DNA of 64,000 bases from Rhodocyclales bacterium GT-UBC. GTDB lineage: Bacteria; Pseudomonadota; Gammaproteobacteria; Burkholderiales; Rhodocyclaceae. Under the pieces are notes generated by a model. It did no database searches and was not told the origin of the DNA. It was given only the letters and a program-made list of their open reading frames with translations. Below, in pieces: positions 9,443-16,518 of this stretch; position 1 is the stretch's first letter; each line of letters opens with the position of its first letter. The stretch lies in contig QXPY01000017.1 in NCBI GenBank assembly GCA_003583745.1, forward strand, positions 1 through 64,000, read 5' to 3'. The position numbers were made by a program, and so were the translations under genes.

Positions 9443-9775
9443 GTGAGCGAGAAAATCATCCACCTGCATCGCAGCGCACCGGCCAAGCCGGCACTCGGCC
9501 AACCTTGCAACGGCTGCGGCGTTTGCTGCGCGCTGGAAACCTGCCCGGCGGCGCGCCTGCGTTTCCTGCAGGCGGCCGGCCCCTGCCCGGCGCTGGAATG
9601 GTCGGCACAGGCAGGCCGCTACCACTGCGGCCTGCTGCTCCGCCCCGGCCACTATCTCGGCTGGCTGCCGGGCGCCGCCGAGGCGCTTGCGGCACGTCTG
9701 TTCGCCCGCTGGATCGCGGCCGGCCAGGGCTGCGACTGCAGTAGCGAAGTCGCCCCGCCCGATCTTCCGGACTGA
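9443..9775 (+). CDS. Small cysteine-cluster protein (YkgJ-like zinc/iron-chelating)
   Basis: About 110 residues with GQPCNGCGVCCALETCP near the N-terminus, which resembles the CxGxCC cluster of the YkgJ/UPF0153 family. Further Cys occur in GPCPALEW, RYHCGLLL and GCDCSS, giving eight or more in all. Family members are thought to bind zinc or iron-sulfur; function is unknown. The GTG at 9443 was chosen because the next in-frame possibility upstream, TTG at 9407, adds twelve residues unlike the family; neither has a strong ribosome site. It is divergent from the 42-residue peptide gene and convergent with the membrane protein gene that ends one base after its stop. Confidence 0.6.
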   Translation: MSEKIIHLHRSAPAKPALGQPCNGCGVCCALETCPAARLRFLQAAGPCPALEWSAQAGRYHCGLLLRPGHYLGWLPGAAEALAARLFARWIAAGQGCDCSSEVAPPDLPD

Positions 9776-9776
9776 G

Positions 9777-10298
9777 TTAGCGCAACTTCACCAGGCGCGG
9801 CGAGAACATGAACAGCGCCCGCTTCTGGTCGGCATCATCCAGCATCCAGCCCAGGTTGATCATCCAGCAACGCCCGGTCCGTCCGATCGGCTTGACGCAT
9901 TTCCATTGCCAATAGCCGGCCATGCGAATGCGCAGGACGCCGTAGTGGCCGTTGTTGCGATTGATCGTCGGATCGCCCGTGATAATCCTCGGCTCGCTCA
10001 TCGGTGCCGCAATCGGCCCCCATTTGAAGCCATAGAGGCTATTGCGGTAAAGCCAACCGACTTGCGAACCGTAACCGCCGTCATGACAGGCTTTCCAGCT
10101 GGCATCGCCGAGCAGGCTGTTATCCGGCGTATCGAACCAGCTCAGCCAGTGTGGCAAACGCGGCTCGACGGCCTGTCCGTGATTGTTGTCGATCGGCCCC
10201 AGGCGAGGCCGGGCAAAGAGCGGCAGGAGCGGGGTGATGAAAATTGCGATAACGCTCATGACAAATAATGCCAATAGATAAATCAGCCAGCGAATCAT
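9777..10298 (-). CDS. Uncharacterised protein with one N-terminal membrane helix
   Basis: 173 residues: MIRWLIYLLALFVMSVIAIF is a clear membrane anchor or uncleaved signal, followed by a soluble Trp/Tyr-rich domain (WLSWFDTPDN, YRNSLYGFKWGP, MAGYWQWKC). I do not place it in a named family with certainty; the WFDTPDN and YGFKWGP segments remind me of short membrane-anchored proteins found in tailed phages and scattered in proteobacterial genomes, but that is memory without a search. It is the last gene of the MFS-nudC operon (one base after the nudC stop), with GGAG about ten bases before the ATG. Confidence 0.55.
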   Translation of the reverse strand: MIRWLIYLLALFVMSVIAIFITPLLPLFARPRLGPIDNNHGQAVEPRLPHWLSWFDTPDNSLLGDASWKACHDGGYGSQVGWLYRNSLYGFKWGPIAAPMSEPRIITGDPTINRNNGHYGVLRIRMAGYWQWKCVKPIGRTGRCWMINLGWMLDDADQKRALFMFSPRLVKLR

Positions 10299-10299
10299 C

Positions 10300-11103
10300 T
10301 CAAGCTTGCTCCACCCGTCCCGGCTTGGCAGACGCCATGTCGCGCAATGCCGCTTCGATCAGCCGGCGCGCAATACTGATCGGCTCGGGCAGCAAGGGCA
10401 AGGCCTCGGGCGGGAACCAGTCGGCCGCCTCGATCTCCGTCGGCTCGGGCGTGATCGTCCCGCCGGCATAGTCGGCAAAAAAAGCGACCATCAGCGAATT
10501 GGGAAAGGGCCAGGGCTGGCTGTCGAAATAGCGCAGGTTACGGATCTCGACCCCGACTTCCTCGCGAACCTCGCGCGCCGCGCAAGCTTCCAGCGTCTCG
10601 CCGGCCTCGACGAAACCGGCCAGGGCGCTAAACACGCCGGGCTTGAAATGTGGGCTCCGCCCCAGCAGCAATTTCTCGCCATCACGCACCAGCACCATCA
10701 CGGCCGGCGAAATGCGCGGATAAGCCAGCAGGCCGCAGTTGGGGCACTGCATCGCCAGTTCGCCCTGCTTCAAGATGGTCGGCGTGCCGCAATGACCGCA
10801 AAAGCGATGATTCCGGCGCCAGTCGAGCAATTGCGTCGCTCGCCCGGCGACGGCGAAAGTTTCGGCGCCAGCCAGCGAAAACACCGCCCGCAAGGGCGTC
10901 GGCTCGCTACCGGGAATTTCGGGAAACGCCTCGACATCGAGCGCATGGCAAGGCTGGCCATTGAGTTCGCCGACATACAAGGCGTTCTCCGGATGACCGA
11001 AAGTGCCGGCCGGCAGCAGCGGAAAAATATCCGCACTGGCCTTGCCCGGCAGCGCCAGCAAACGATGTTCGCAACGCAGAATCCAGTAAGCCGGTTGATT
11101 CAT
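10300..11103 (-). CDS. nudC: NADH pyrophosphatase (NudC-type Nudix hydrolase, possible NAD-cap removal enzyme)
   Basis: 267 residues. A zinc ribbon, CGHCGTPT with CPNCG about 20 residues later, precedes the Nudix box, read as GFVEAGETLEACAAREVREE, followed by VGVEI. The conserved SQPWPFPNSLM downstream of the box is specific to NudC and binds NAD. Function by family: splits NAD(H) to NMN(H) and AMP and removes NAD caps from RNA. The second of two adjacent ATGs was chosen, giving a better spacing from GGAG; the first would add one Met. It begins 13 bases after the MFS gene stop and is followed one base later by the hypothetical membrane protein. Confidence 0.93.
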   Translation of the reverse strand: MNQPAYWILRCEHRLLALPGKASADIFPLLPAGTFGHPENALYVGELNGQPCHALDVEAFPEIPGSEPTPLRAVFSLAGAETFAVAGRATQLLDWRRNHRFCGHCGTPTILKQGELAMQCPNCGLLAYPRISPAVMVLVRDGEKLLLGRSPHFKPGVFSALAGFVEAGETLEACAAREVREEVGVEIRNLRYFDSQPWPFPNSLMVAFFADYAGGTITPEPTEIEAADWFPPEALPLLPEPISIARRLIEAALRDMASAKPGRVEQA

Positions 11104-11116
11104 CATTTCTCCAAAG

Positions 11117-12328
11117 CTAGGCATTGCGCCCGTGCATGACGATGCGGGAGGCAAAAGCGATGGCCAGCAGGTTGGCCGCCACGGCAACATAACCGACCAA
11201 GGGATAGCCGACAATCCGGCCGCCCTCGTCGAGCGTGATCAGGAAGCCGGCCAGCGTCGTTGCCAGCCCCATGGCCAGCGACTGCACGGTACCGTTCAGT
11301 GACATGAAGGTACCGCGCAAGCGGGCCTGGGCGGCCGAGGCGATAACCGCCATGGCTGGGATCATCCGTCCCGAAGTCAGCACGAAAAAGCTGGTCGAAC
11401 AGAGCAGCCAGCCCCACAGGGGTACGGCACCGATATGGGTGAGCACCAGCAACGGAACGGTGGCGAGCAGCGCCACCCGGCGATAGACCTCGACCTTGCC
11501 ATGCTTGTCGGCCCAATGGCCGATCAGCCGGGCGCAGATGAAGGTGGCGAAGCCGCCAGTCAGGTAGACGAAGGGAATGTCCTGCTGGGCGATGCCGACA
11601 TTGCCGACGGCGTAAACCGTGATGTAGGGAATCACCGTGAAGCCGGAAAAAATGATCAGTGCCGAAAAGAGCAAGGCGCGCAGATGATTGGGGTCGGTCA
11701 GCACGCCGAAAATTGCCGAGAACAGATGGGCCTGCTTTTCTTCGCTCAAGTGATGATGCAACTGCGGCAAGAAACGCAGCCCGATGGCGATGAAGAGCAC
11801 GCTGACCGCCGCAATCAGCACGAACGGCGCACGCCAGCCAAGATGATTGGCCAGCCACAGCGAGAGCGGCACACCGGCAATGGTCGAGATCGAGAAGGCG
11901 CTGGAGACGATGCTGCTCGCCCGCGCCCGCCGGGAAAAAGGGATGGCGTCGCCGATCATGGTTTGCACCAAGGCGCCCATGATGCCGCCGAACATGCCGG
12001 CCAAGCCGCGCGCCACGATCAGCATCGTATAGCCCGGGGCCAACCCGCAGGCCAGGGTGGCCAACGCAAACAAGGCAAAGCAGATCAGCAACAGGCGCTT
12101 GCGCTCGAACCGGTCGACAAAGGTTGCGGCCAGGATTCCGGATGCCGCAGCACTGAAACTGTAGGACGCGACCAGCAGGCCAAACTCATGCGTACCGATG
12201 CCGAAGGCACGCATCAAAACGGGCCCGAGCGGCATCATGATCATGAAATCGAGAATATGGCTGAACTGAATGCCGGCCAGTGTGAGCAGGAAAAATCGTT
12301 CGTCGCGAGGAGAAAGCGTCAGGGACAT
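11117..12328 (-). CDS. MFS transporter (DHA1-like)
   Basis: 403 residues with 12 predicted membrane helices. The A-motif region between helices 2 and 3 reads DRFERKRLL, and RGLAGMFGGIMGALVQTMIG is the helix-5 style motif common in drug:H+ antiporters of the DHA1 group; GHWADKHG is the equivalent loop between helices 8 and 9. It should sit in the inner membrane and export or import a small molecule with protons; the substrate is not deducible. The ATG at 12328 gives the family N-terminus (SPRDERFFLLTLAGIQF). It is divergent from the HD-domain gene and heads the MFS-nudC operon. Confidence 0.85.
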   Translation of the reverse strand: MSLTLSPRDERFFLLTLAGIQFSHILDFMIMMPLGPVLMRAFGIGTHEFGLLVASYSFSAAASGILAATFVDRFERKRLLLICFALFALATLACGLAPGYTMLIVARGLAGMFGGIMGALVQTMIGDAIPFSRRARASSIVSSAFSISTIAGVPLSLWLANHLGWRAPFVLIAAVSVLFIAIGLRFLPQLHHHLSEEKQAHLFSAIFGVLTDPNHLRALLFSALIIFSGFTVIPYITVYAVGNVGIAQQDIPFVYLTGGFATFICARLIGHWADKHGKVEVYRRVALLATVPLLVLTHIGAVPLWGWLLCSTSFFVLTSGRMIPAMAVIASAAQARLRGTFMSLNGTVQSLAMGLATTLAGFLITLDEGGRIVGYPLVGYVAVAANLLAIAFASRIVMHGRNA

Positions 12329-12437
12329 GGCTACAACAATTAAAAAAACATCAGCCGGGGCGGGCAACAAGGATACGCGTTCGACCCGCCGGTCGGTACA
12401 CTTCTCGCCCCAACCATTCAGCCGCCAGGAAGTTCTC

Positions 12438-13085
12438 ATGCCAGACCTCGTCGATCGCGTTGCCGCCCGAATCAAGGCCCAATTTCTTACCGAAAGCTCC
12501 GGCCATGACTGGTACCACATCCAGCGCGTCTGGCAACTGGCACGACAGATTGCCGAGCAGGAAGGTGCCCGGCGCGATATCGCCGAACTCGGCGCCCTGG
12601 TGCACGATATTGCCGACTGGAAGTTCCACGATGGCGACGACCGCATCGGCCCGCGCCAAGCCGAACAGTTACTGACCAGCGAAGGCGCCCCGGCCGAGGT
12701 GATTGCGGCCGTGGTCGACATCGTCGCCACCATCTCCTACAAGGGAGCCGGCGTCGCGACGCCGATGCGAACCCTGGAAGGACAATGCGTGCAGGATGCC
12801 GACCGGCTCGACGCCATCGGGGCAATCGGCATCGCCCGCTGCTTCGCCTATGGCGGCCATGCCGGACGCTTGATGCACGACCCCGAGCAAGCGCCGGAGT
12901 TGCACCAGAGCGCCGCGGCCTACAAGGCCTCGAAAGGCGCCAGCCTCAACCACTTCTACGAGAAGCTGTTCCTGCTCAAAGAACGAATGAATACCGCGAC
13001 CGGGCGTCGCCTGGCCGAGCCCCGGCATCGATTCATGGAAGACTTCGTGCAGCAGTTCCTGGCCGAGTGGAACGTTACAGGCTGA
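12438..13085 (+). CDS. HD-domain phosphohydrolase (YedJ-like)
   Basis: 215 residues of a single HD domain. The metal ligands can be followed: HDWYHIQRVW at about residues 24-33, LVHDIADWK at about 54-62, and QDADRLDAIGAIG at about 120-132. Similar E. coli protein: YedJ, a predicted hydrolase. The conserved segment LNHFYEKLFLLKERMNT near the C-terminus is typical of this branch. The substrate is probably a nucleotide or other phosphate ester. CAGGAAG precedes the ATG by six bases. The frame stays open upstream of the ATG, but that part lies in the divergent gene and has no ribosome site. Confidence 0.88.
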   Translation: MPDLVDRVAARIKAQFLTESSGHDWYHIQRVWQLARQIAEQEGARRDIAELGALVHDIADWKFHDGDDRIGPRQAEQLLTSEGAPAEVIAAVVDIVATISYKGAGVATPMRTLEGQCVQDADRLDAIGAIGIARCFAYGGHAGRLMHDPEQAPELHQSAAAYKASKGASLNHFYEKLFLLKERMNTATGRRLAEPRHRFMEDFVQQFLAEWNVTG

Positions 13086-13112
13086 ACTCAAGGCCAGTCA
13101 CGAACCGACGCC

Positions 13113-13460
13113 TCAGGCCTGGGCGGCCGTCACCACCATCTCGACCTTGTACTCCGGCTTGGCCAGCCGGGCCTCGACGCAAGCGCGGGTCGGTGCGCAG
13201 CCTTCGGGCAGCCAGGCATCCCACACCCGGTTCATTGCATCGTAATCGGCCATGTCGGCCAGATAGATGGTGACCATCAGCAGATGCGCCTTGTCGCTGC
13301 CGGCCTGGTCGAGCAGGCGGTCGATACCGGCGAGCAGATTTGCGGTCTGGCCGGTGATGTCCGCATCGAGATTGGAAGGCACTTCGACGAGGTACACCGT
13401 ACCGTTGTGGGTGACGCTATCGGAATAACGGCGGGTTGTGCCGTGGCGCTGGATGGTCAT
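13113..13460 (-). CDS. RidA family (YjgF/YER057c/UK114) protein
   Basis: 115 residues in the RidA fold. ITGQTANLLAGIDRLLDQAG and LLMVTIYLADMADYDAMNRVW are the two helix/strand signatures, and APTRACVEARLAKPEYKVEM holds the Arg that binds the substrate carboxylate in active enamine/imine deaminases. Family role: hydrolysing reactive enamines such as 2-aminoacrylate. It lacks the extended N-terminal SxAIGPY signature of the RidA archetype, so it is probably an Rid2/Rid-like paralog. The ATG at 13460 was taken; TTG two codons upstream is possible. Its leader contains a strong hairpin 20 bases before the start (see next entry). Confidence 0.88.
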   Translation of the reverse strand: MTIQRHGTTRRYSDSVTHNGTVYLVEVPSNLDADITGQTANLLAGIDRLLDQAGSDKAHLLMVTIYLADMADYDAMNRVWDAWLPEGCAPTRACVEARLAKPEYKVEMVVTAAQA

Positions 13461-13721
13461 GTGCAAGGCCTGAAATAGTGAAGCCCGCGCGGTTCAGGCA
13501 CGGGCTTCGGTTAATGCAGCCCCGGCACATCCGGCTGGGGCATACGGCTTTTCGCCGCTATGGAGTACTACACGGTAATCTCAGAAAAGCTTCTTTTGAC
13601 AACGTCCATAGATTCTCCTGCTACGCAGCTGGGTACCGCCACTTCCTGCCGGGCTAGCTGCAAACCACAGCACGAATCCAGCTTACCACTCCGGGAAAAA
13701 AATACCAGCATTTAAGAAAAA
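13461..13721 (-). other. Hairpin-rich intergenic region upstream of ridA (possible leader RNA or small RNA)
   Basis: These 261 bases contain no convincing coding frame but several inverted repeats. Read on the minus strand in order: GCAGCT...AGCTGC, CTATGGA...TCCATAG over about 40 bases, CATA-CGGC with GCCG-TATG around a GAAAA loop, GCCCC...GGGGC, and finally GAAGCCCG (positions 13501-13508) with CGGGCTTC (13480-13487), 20 bases before the ridA ATG. That last stem has no T run. I compared it mentally with 6S, 4.5S, tmRNA, cobalamin, TPP, glycine, guanidine and c-di-GMP motifs and found no match. It could be a ridA leader or a separate small RNA. Confidence 0.4.
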
Positions 13722-14138
13722 TCAGCGACGGAAAATCACATTTGCGCCCGGCGGCACCTTGGAAAGAGGAACGTAGCCAAGCGCTCCCGGCGTACTGCCA
13801 ATAAACCTGAGAGCCTCTTCAACCGAAGGAAACTCACGCGGCGGCGCGCCTTTGCCGACATAACGACGGACCAGCCAGTAGCCGGTGTATTGCTCCTCGT
13901 TCTGGCCGAGAAACTGTTCGAGAAACTGTTGGCGCAAGGCATTTCCCGCCGGCAGATGGACCGGCGTCACCGTTTGATCGCCGATTGCCTGCGCACGACC
14001 GGTATAAACGCGCTGCAGAATGGTCTGATCGATCCTCGGCACACCGCTGGCGGCAACCACCACCAGCGCCTCCTGAGCGCAGCACCACCGTGCCGCGGAC
14101 AGAAGCAACAATATGCAGATGAATCGAGGCATGGCCAT
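13722..14138 (-). CDS. Short periplasmic phosphate-binding-protein-like (PBP) protein
   Basis: 138 residues: a signal peptide (FICILLLLSAARWCCAQ) then a single small PBP-like domain with VVVAASGVPRIDQTILQRVYTGR and GYVPLSKVPPGANVIF, the segments that in PstS-type proteins flank the anion site. It is less than half the size of a true PstS, so it probably lacks one lobe and may be a sensor or accessory protein rather than a transporter subunit. GAGG lies six bases before ATG 14138. It is the last gene of an operon with a porin, an HD-GYP regulator and a hybrid kinase, suggesting a ligand-sensing role. Confidence 0.7.
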   Translation of the reverse strand: MAMPRFICILLLLSAARWCCAQEALVVVAASGVPRIDQTILQRVYTGRAQAIGDQTVTPVHLPAGNALRQQFLEQFLGQNEEQYTGYWLVRRYVGKGAPPREFPSVEEALRFIGSTPGALGYVPLSKVPPGANVIFRR

Positions 14139-14145
14139 CCGCACC

Positions 14146-15417
14146 TCAGAACGTGAAACTGTAGGAAAGCGATAACACGTTGAAATGGCGATCACCACTA
14201 TCGCTTCCCGAAGGTGCATCGACAAAACTCGATGCCACCCCGGTCTGGATATGCGACCACTCGGCCTTGAGCATGCTGCGCGGGGTCAACCGGTAGGAAG
14301 CGCCCAAGGCACCGGACCACTGGTCGAACGGCGACACGATATCCGCCGCCAACGCCTGGTAATCGTTCAGGGCATCGCCGAACAAGGAGCTCCGATTCGA
14401 GTTGACCGCCTGGTAAAGACCGAGCGATGCATCGGTTGATTTAACCTTGGCGTAATAGACATAAGGCGTCCAGGCGCCAAATTGCCGCGACACCGAAAAA
14501 TAGCTCCCCCAGCGTGTGAAACCGCGACTGGCGGTCGTCACTTTCATCCGCGCATATTCTCCAGTGACCCGGACGTCCCACGGCATCAACAGGCTGATGC
14601 CGATGTTCTGTACGGGAATGACGATACTGTCGACATTACGCCCGCTGGCGATATCGAAATAACCGAAGCCCGGCGCGATCCGCCGATAGGGAATATCGCT
14701 GATGAACCCGCCGGGCTTGCTCACTGCAGCTTCGTGTATCCCCGCCCGGAACATGTTGTCGATTCCATGAACGCTCAACACCAGACCACTGCTCGTCACA
14801 TTCAATTTCTGGAACCAGCTGCCTGGCGTGGGCGCGCCATCCTTGATCTCGCGACCGTAGTAGCGAGTGTAATTTTCTGCCCGGCCGGAATAGGCATCGA
14901 CGGTCCATTCGACGTTGTCCAGCAACCAGGACTTGCTGATGCTCAAGCCGACGAAATCGGTTGTCGGCACGATCGAGTAGACCTCCAGCGGCAGACGGGC
15001 GAGGTCGTAGGTCATGCCGACATCCTGGTTTTCGGTATTGAGCATCAGCGGCACCCGCAGTTTACCGGCACGAATCAGCCAATCGTCGGCTGGGCGCCAT
15101 GAAACGAAAGCCCAGGACAGAACGCCTTGCCAGCTCGCATCGCTTTTCTCGGAGGGTGCGACTTTCCCCTGGATGGCAGCCCCCCAATGCTGGTCGAACT
15201 TGAAATCGACCTGAGCGCCCAGCACGCTGTCCCGCTTCACGGTACCGTGCTCGCTGATAAACCGCTGGTATTTAAATGATTGATCCGACTGGGCGTAGCC
15301 AATTGTGCCGAAACCGGACCAGGTGAAATCCATCGCCTGAGCCGGCAAGGCTGGCAGCAGAATGAAACTCAGCAAGACGCTGAAAGGCAGAAATCTAGGC
15401 ATTTCGGCACTATCCAT
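14146..15417 (-). CDS. Porin-like outer-membrane beta-barrel protein
   Basis: 423 residues with a signal peptide ending at ALPAQA and a body of alternating hydrophobic/polar strands with many aromatic girdle residues. The protein ends in LSLSYSFTF, the terminal Phe and alternating pattern recognised by the BAM machinery. WSGFGTIGYAQSDQSFKYQ at the N-terminus resembles porins that accompany signalling operons in betaproteobacteria. Substrate unknown; the neighbouring phosphate-binding-like protein hints at an anion. Two ATG starts are possible (15417, 15402); neither has a strong ribosome site. It begins 12 bases after the regulator gene stop and ends seven bases before the next ATG. Confidence 0.75.
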   Translation of the reverse strand: MDSAEMPRFLPFSVLLSFILLPALPAQAMDFTWSGFGTIGYAQSDQSFKYQRFISEHGTVKRDSVLGAQVDFKFDQHWGAAIQGKVAPSEKSDASWQGVLSWAFVSWRPADDWLIRAGKLRVPLMLNTENQDVGMTYDLARLPLEVYSIVPTTDFVGLSISKSWLLDNVEWTVDAYSGRAENYTRYYGREIKDGAPTPGSWFQKLNVTSSGLVLSVHGIDNMFRAGIHEAAVSKPGGFISDIPYRRIAPGFGYFDIASGRNVDSIVIPVQNIGISLLMPWDVRVTGEYARMKVTTASRGFTRWGSYFSVSRQFGAWTPYVYYAKVKSTDASLGLYQAVNSNRSSLFGDALNDYQALAADIVSPFDQWSGALGASYRLTPRSMLKAEWSHIQTGVASSFVDAPSGSDSGDRHFNVLSLSYSFTF

Positions 15418-15429
15418 TACATGTCGGTG

Positions 15430-16518
15430 TTATTCATCTGCCAGTTTAAGGGCAATACTGGCAAATTTCTCCTCCAAGGCTTCAAAAGCATCAGCCAGCA
15501 GAGGGTCAAAATGGCGGCCACGTCCCTCCCGCATGATCCGGCATGCCTCTTCGTGCGAGAAGGCGGCCTTGTAGGGGCGGCGCGAACGCAGCGCATCATA
15601 CACATCGGCAACCGCCATCAGGCGTCCGGGCAAGGGAATCGCTTCGCCGACCAACTGGTCGGGATAACCCGAACCATCCCAACGTTCATGATGACTGCGG
15701 GCGATCTGGGCGGCATAGCGCAGCATCAGGTTTTCCTCGCCCAATTCCTGGCGTGTCCGCAGCAACATGCTCTCCCCTTTTACGCTATGCGTCTTCATGA
15801 CCTCGAACTCTTCATCGGAATGCTTTCCTGGTTTGAGCAGGATGTTGTCGGGAATGGCAATTTTTCCGATGTCGTGCAATGGCGATGCCTTGGCAATACT
15901 GTCGATGGTTTCGGGCGTGAGAAATTCGCGGTCCCGCGGCTGCTTGGCCAGATACTCGGCTAGCAGGCGAACATAGGTCTGTGTTCGCCTGATATGGTTG
16001 CCCGTACATTCATCGCGAAACTCGGCCAGGGAAACCATGACCCGGATCGCGCCTTCTTGCAGATGCAGGACTTCGTTTACACGTCGGTCCACCTCCGCCT
16101 GCAACCATGCGCTTTTGTCCTCGAGAAAGTTTTGCCAGGCACGAACCTGCAATTGCGCCCGCACCCGGGCCAATACAATGGCCGGTGAGAAAGGTTTGTG
16201 GATGAAATCGACAGCGCCGAGTTTGAAGCCCAGTTCCTCATCGGCCGCTTCGACCTTTGCCGTCAAGAAAATGACCGGCGTATGGGCTGTGCGCGGATCG
16301 GCTTTCAAACGCCGGCAGACTTCGTAGCCATCGATTTCCGGCATCATGATGTCGAGCAAGACCAGATCGGGCGGCGTGGAAAATGCCAGTTCCAGCCCCC
16401 GCCACCCATTATTAGCCAGCTTGACGCGATAATGCTCATGCAATAACTGATTGATCAGACTCAGGTTGGTCGGTGTATCGTCGATCACCAATACCGAATG
16501 ACGCACATCCTCAGTCAT
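15430..16518 (-). CDS. Response regulator with HD-GYP c-di-GMP phosphodiesterase domain
   Basis: 362 residues. The receiver domain occupies about residues 8-130, with the phospho-acceptor Asp in LVLLDIMMPE near residue 54. The HD-GYP domain follows: LHDIGKIAIPDNILLKPGK around 213-231, SHHERWDGSGYPDQL around 275-289, and VADVYDALRSRRPYK. All known signature residues (HD, HHE, GYP) are intact, so it should hydrolyse c-di-GMP. The start overlaps the kinase gene by eight bases and follows AAGGGG. The kinase is the obvious phosphodonor through its HPt domain. Confidence 0.93.
   Translation of the reverse strand: MTEDVRHSVLVIDDTPTNLSLINQLLHEHYRVKLANNGWRGLELAFSTPPDLVLLDIMMPEIDGYEVCRRLKADPRTAHTPVIFLTAKVEAADEELGFKLGAVDFIHKPFSPAIVLARVRAQLQVRAWQNFLEDKSAWLQAEVDRRVNEVLHLQEGAIRVMVSLAEFRDECTGNHIRRTQTYVRLLAEYLAKQPRDREFLTPETIDSIAKASPLHDIGKIAIPDNILLKPGKHSDEEFEVMKTHSVKGESMLLRTRQELGEENLMLRYAAQIARSHHERWDGSGYPDQLVGEAIPLPGRLMAVADVYDALRSRRPYKAAFSHEEACRIMREGRGRHFDPLLADAFEALEEKFASIALKLADE

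Noticed and set aside
13436..13657. 73-codon + strand frame across the ridA leader
   Set aside because: It runs through the hairpins and into ridA antisense, lacks a ribosome site and has no recognisable sequence.
13461..13721. Six GGA triplets in the ridA upstream region, suggesting a CsrA-binding RNA
   Set aside because: About four would be expected by chance in 261 bases, and only one or two fall in clear loops.
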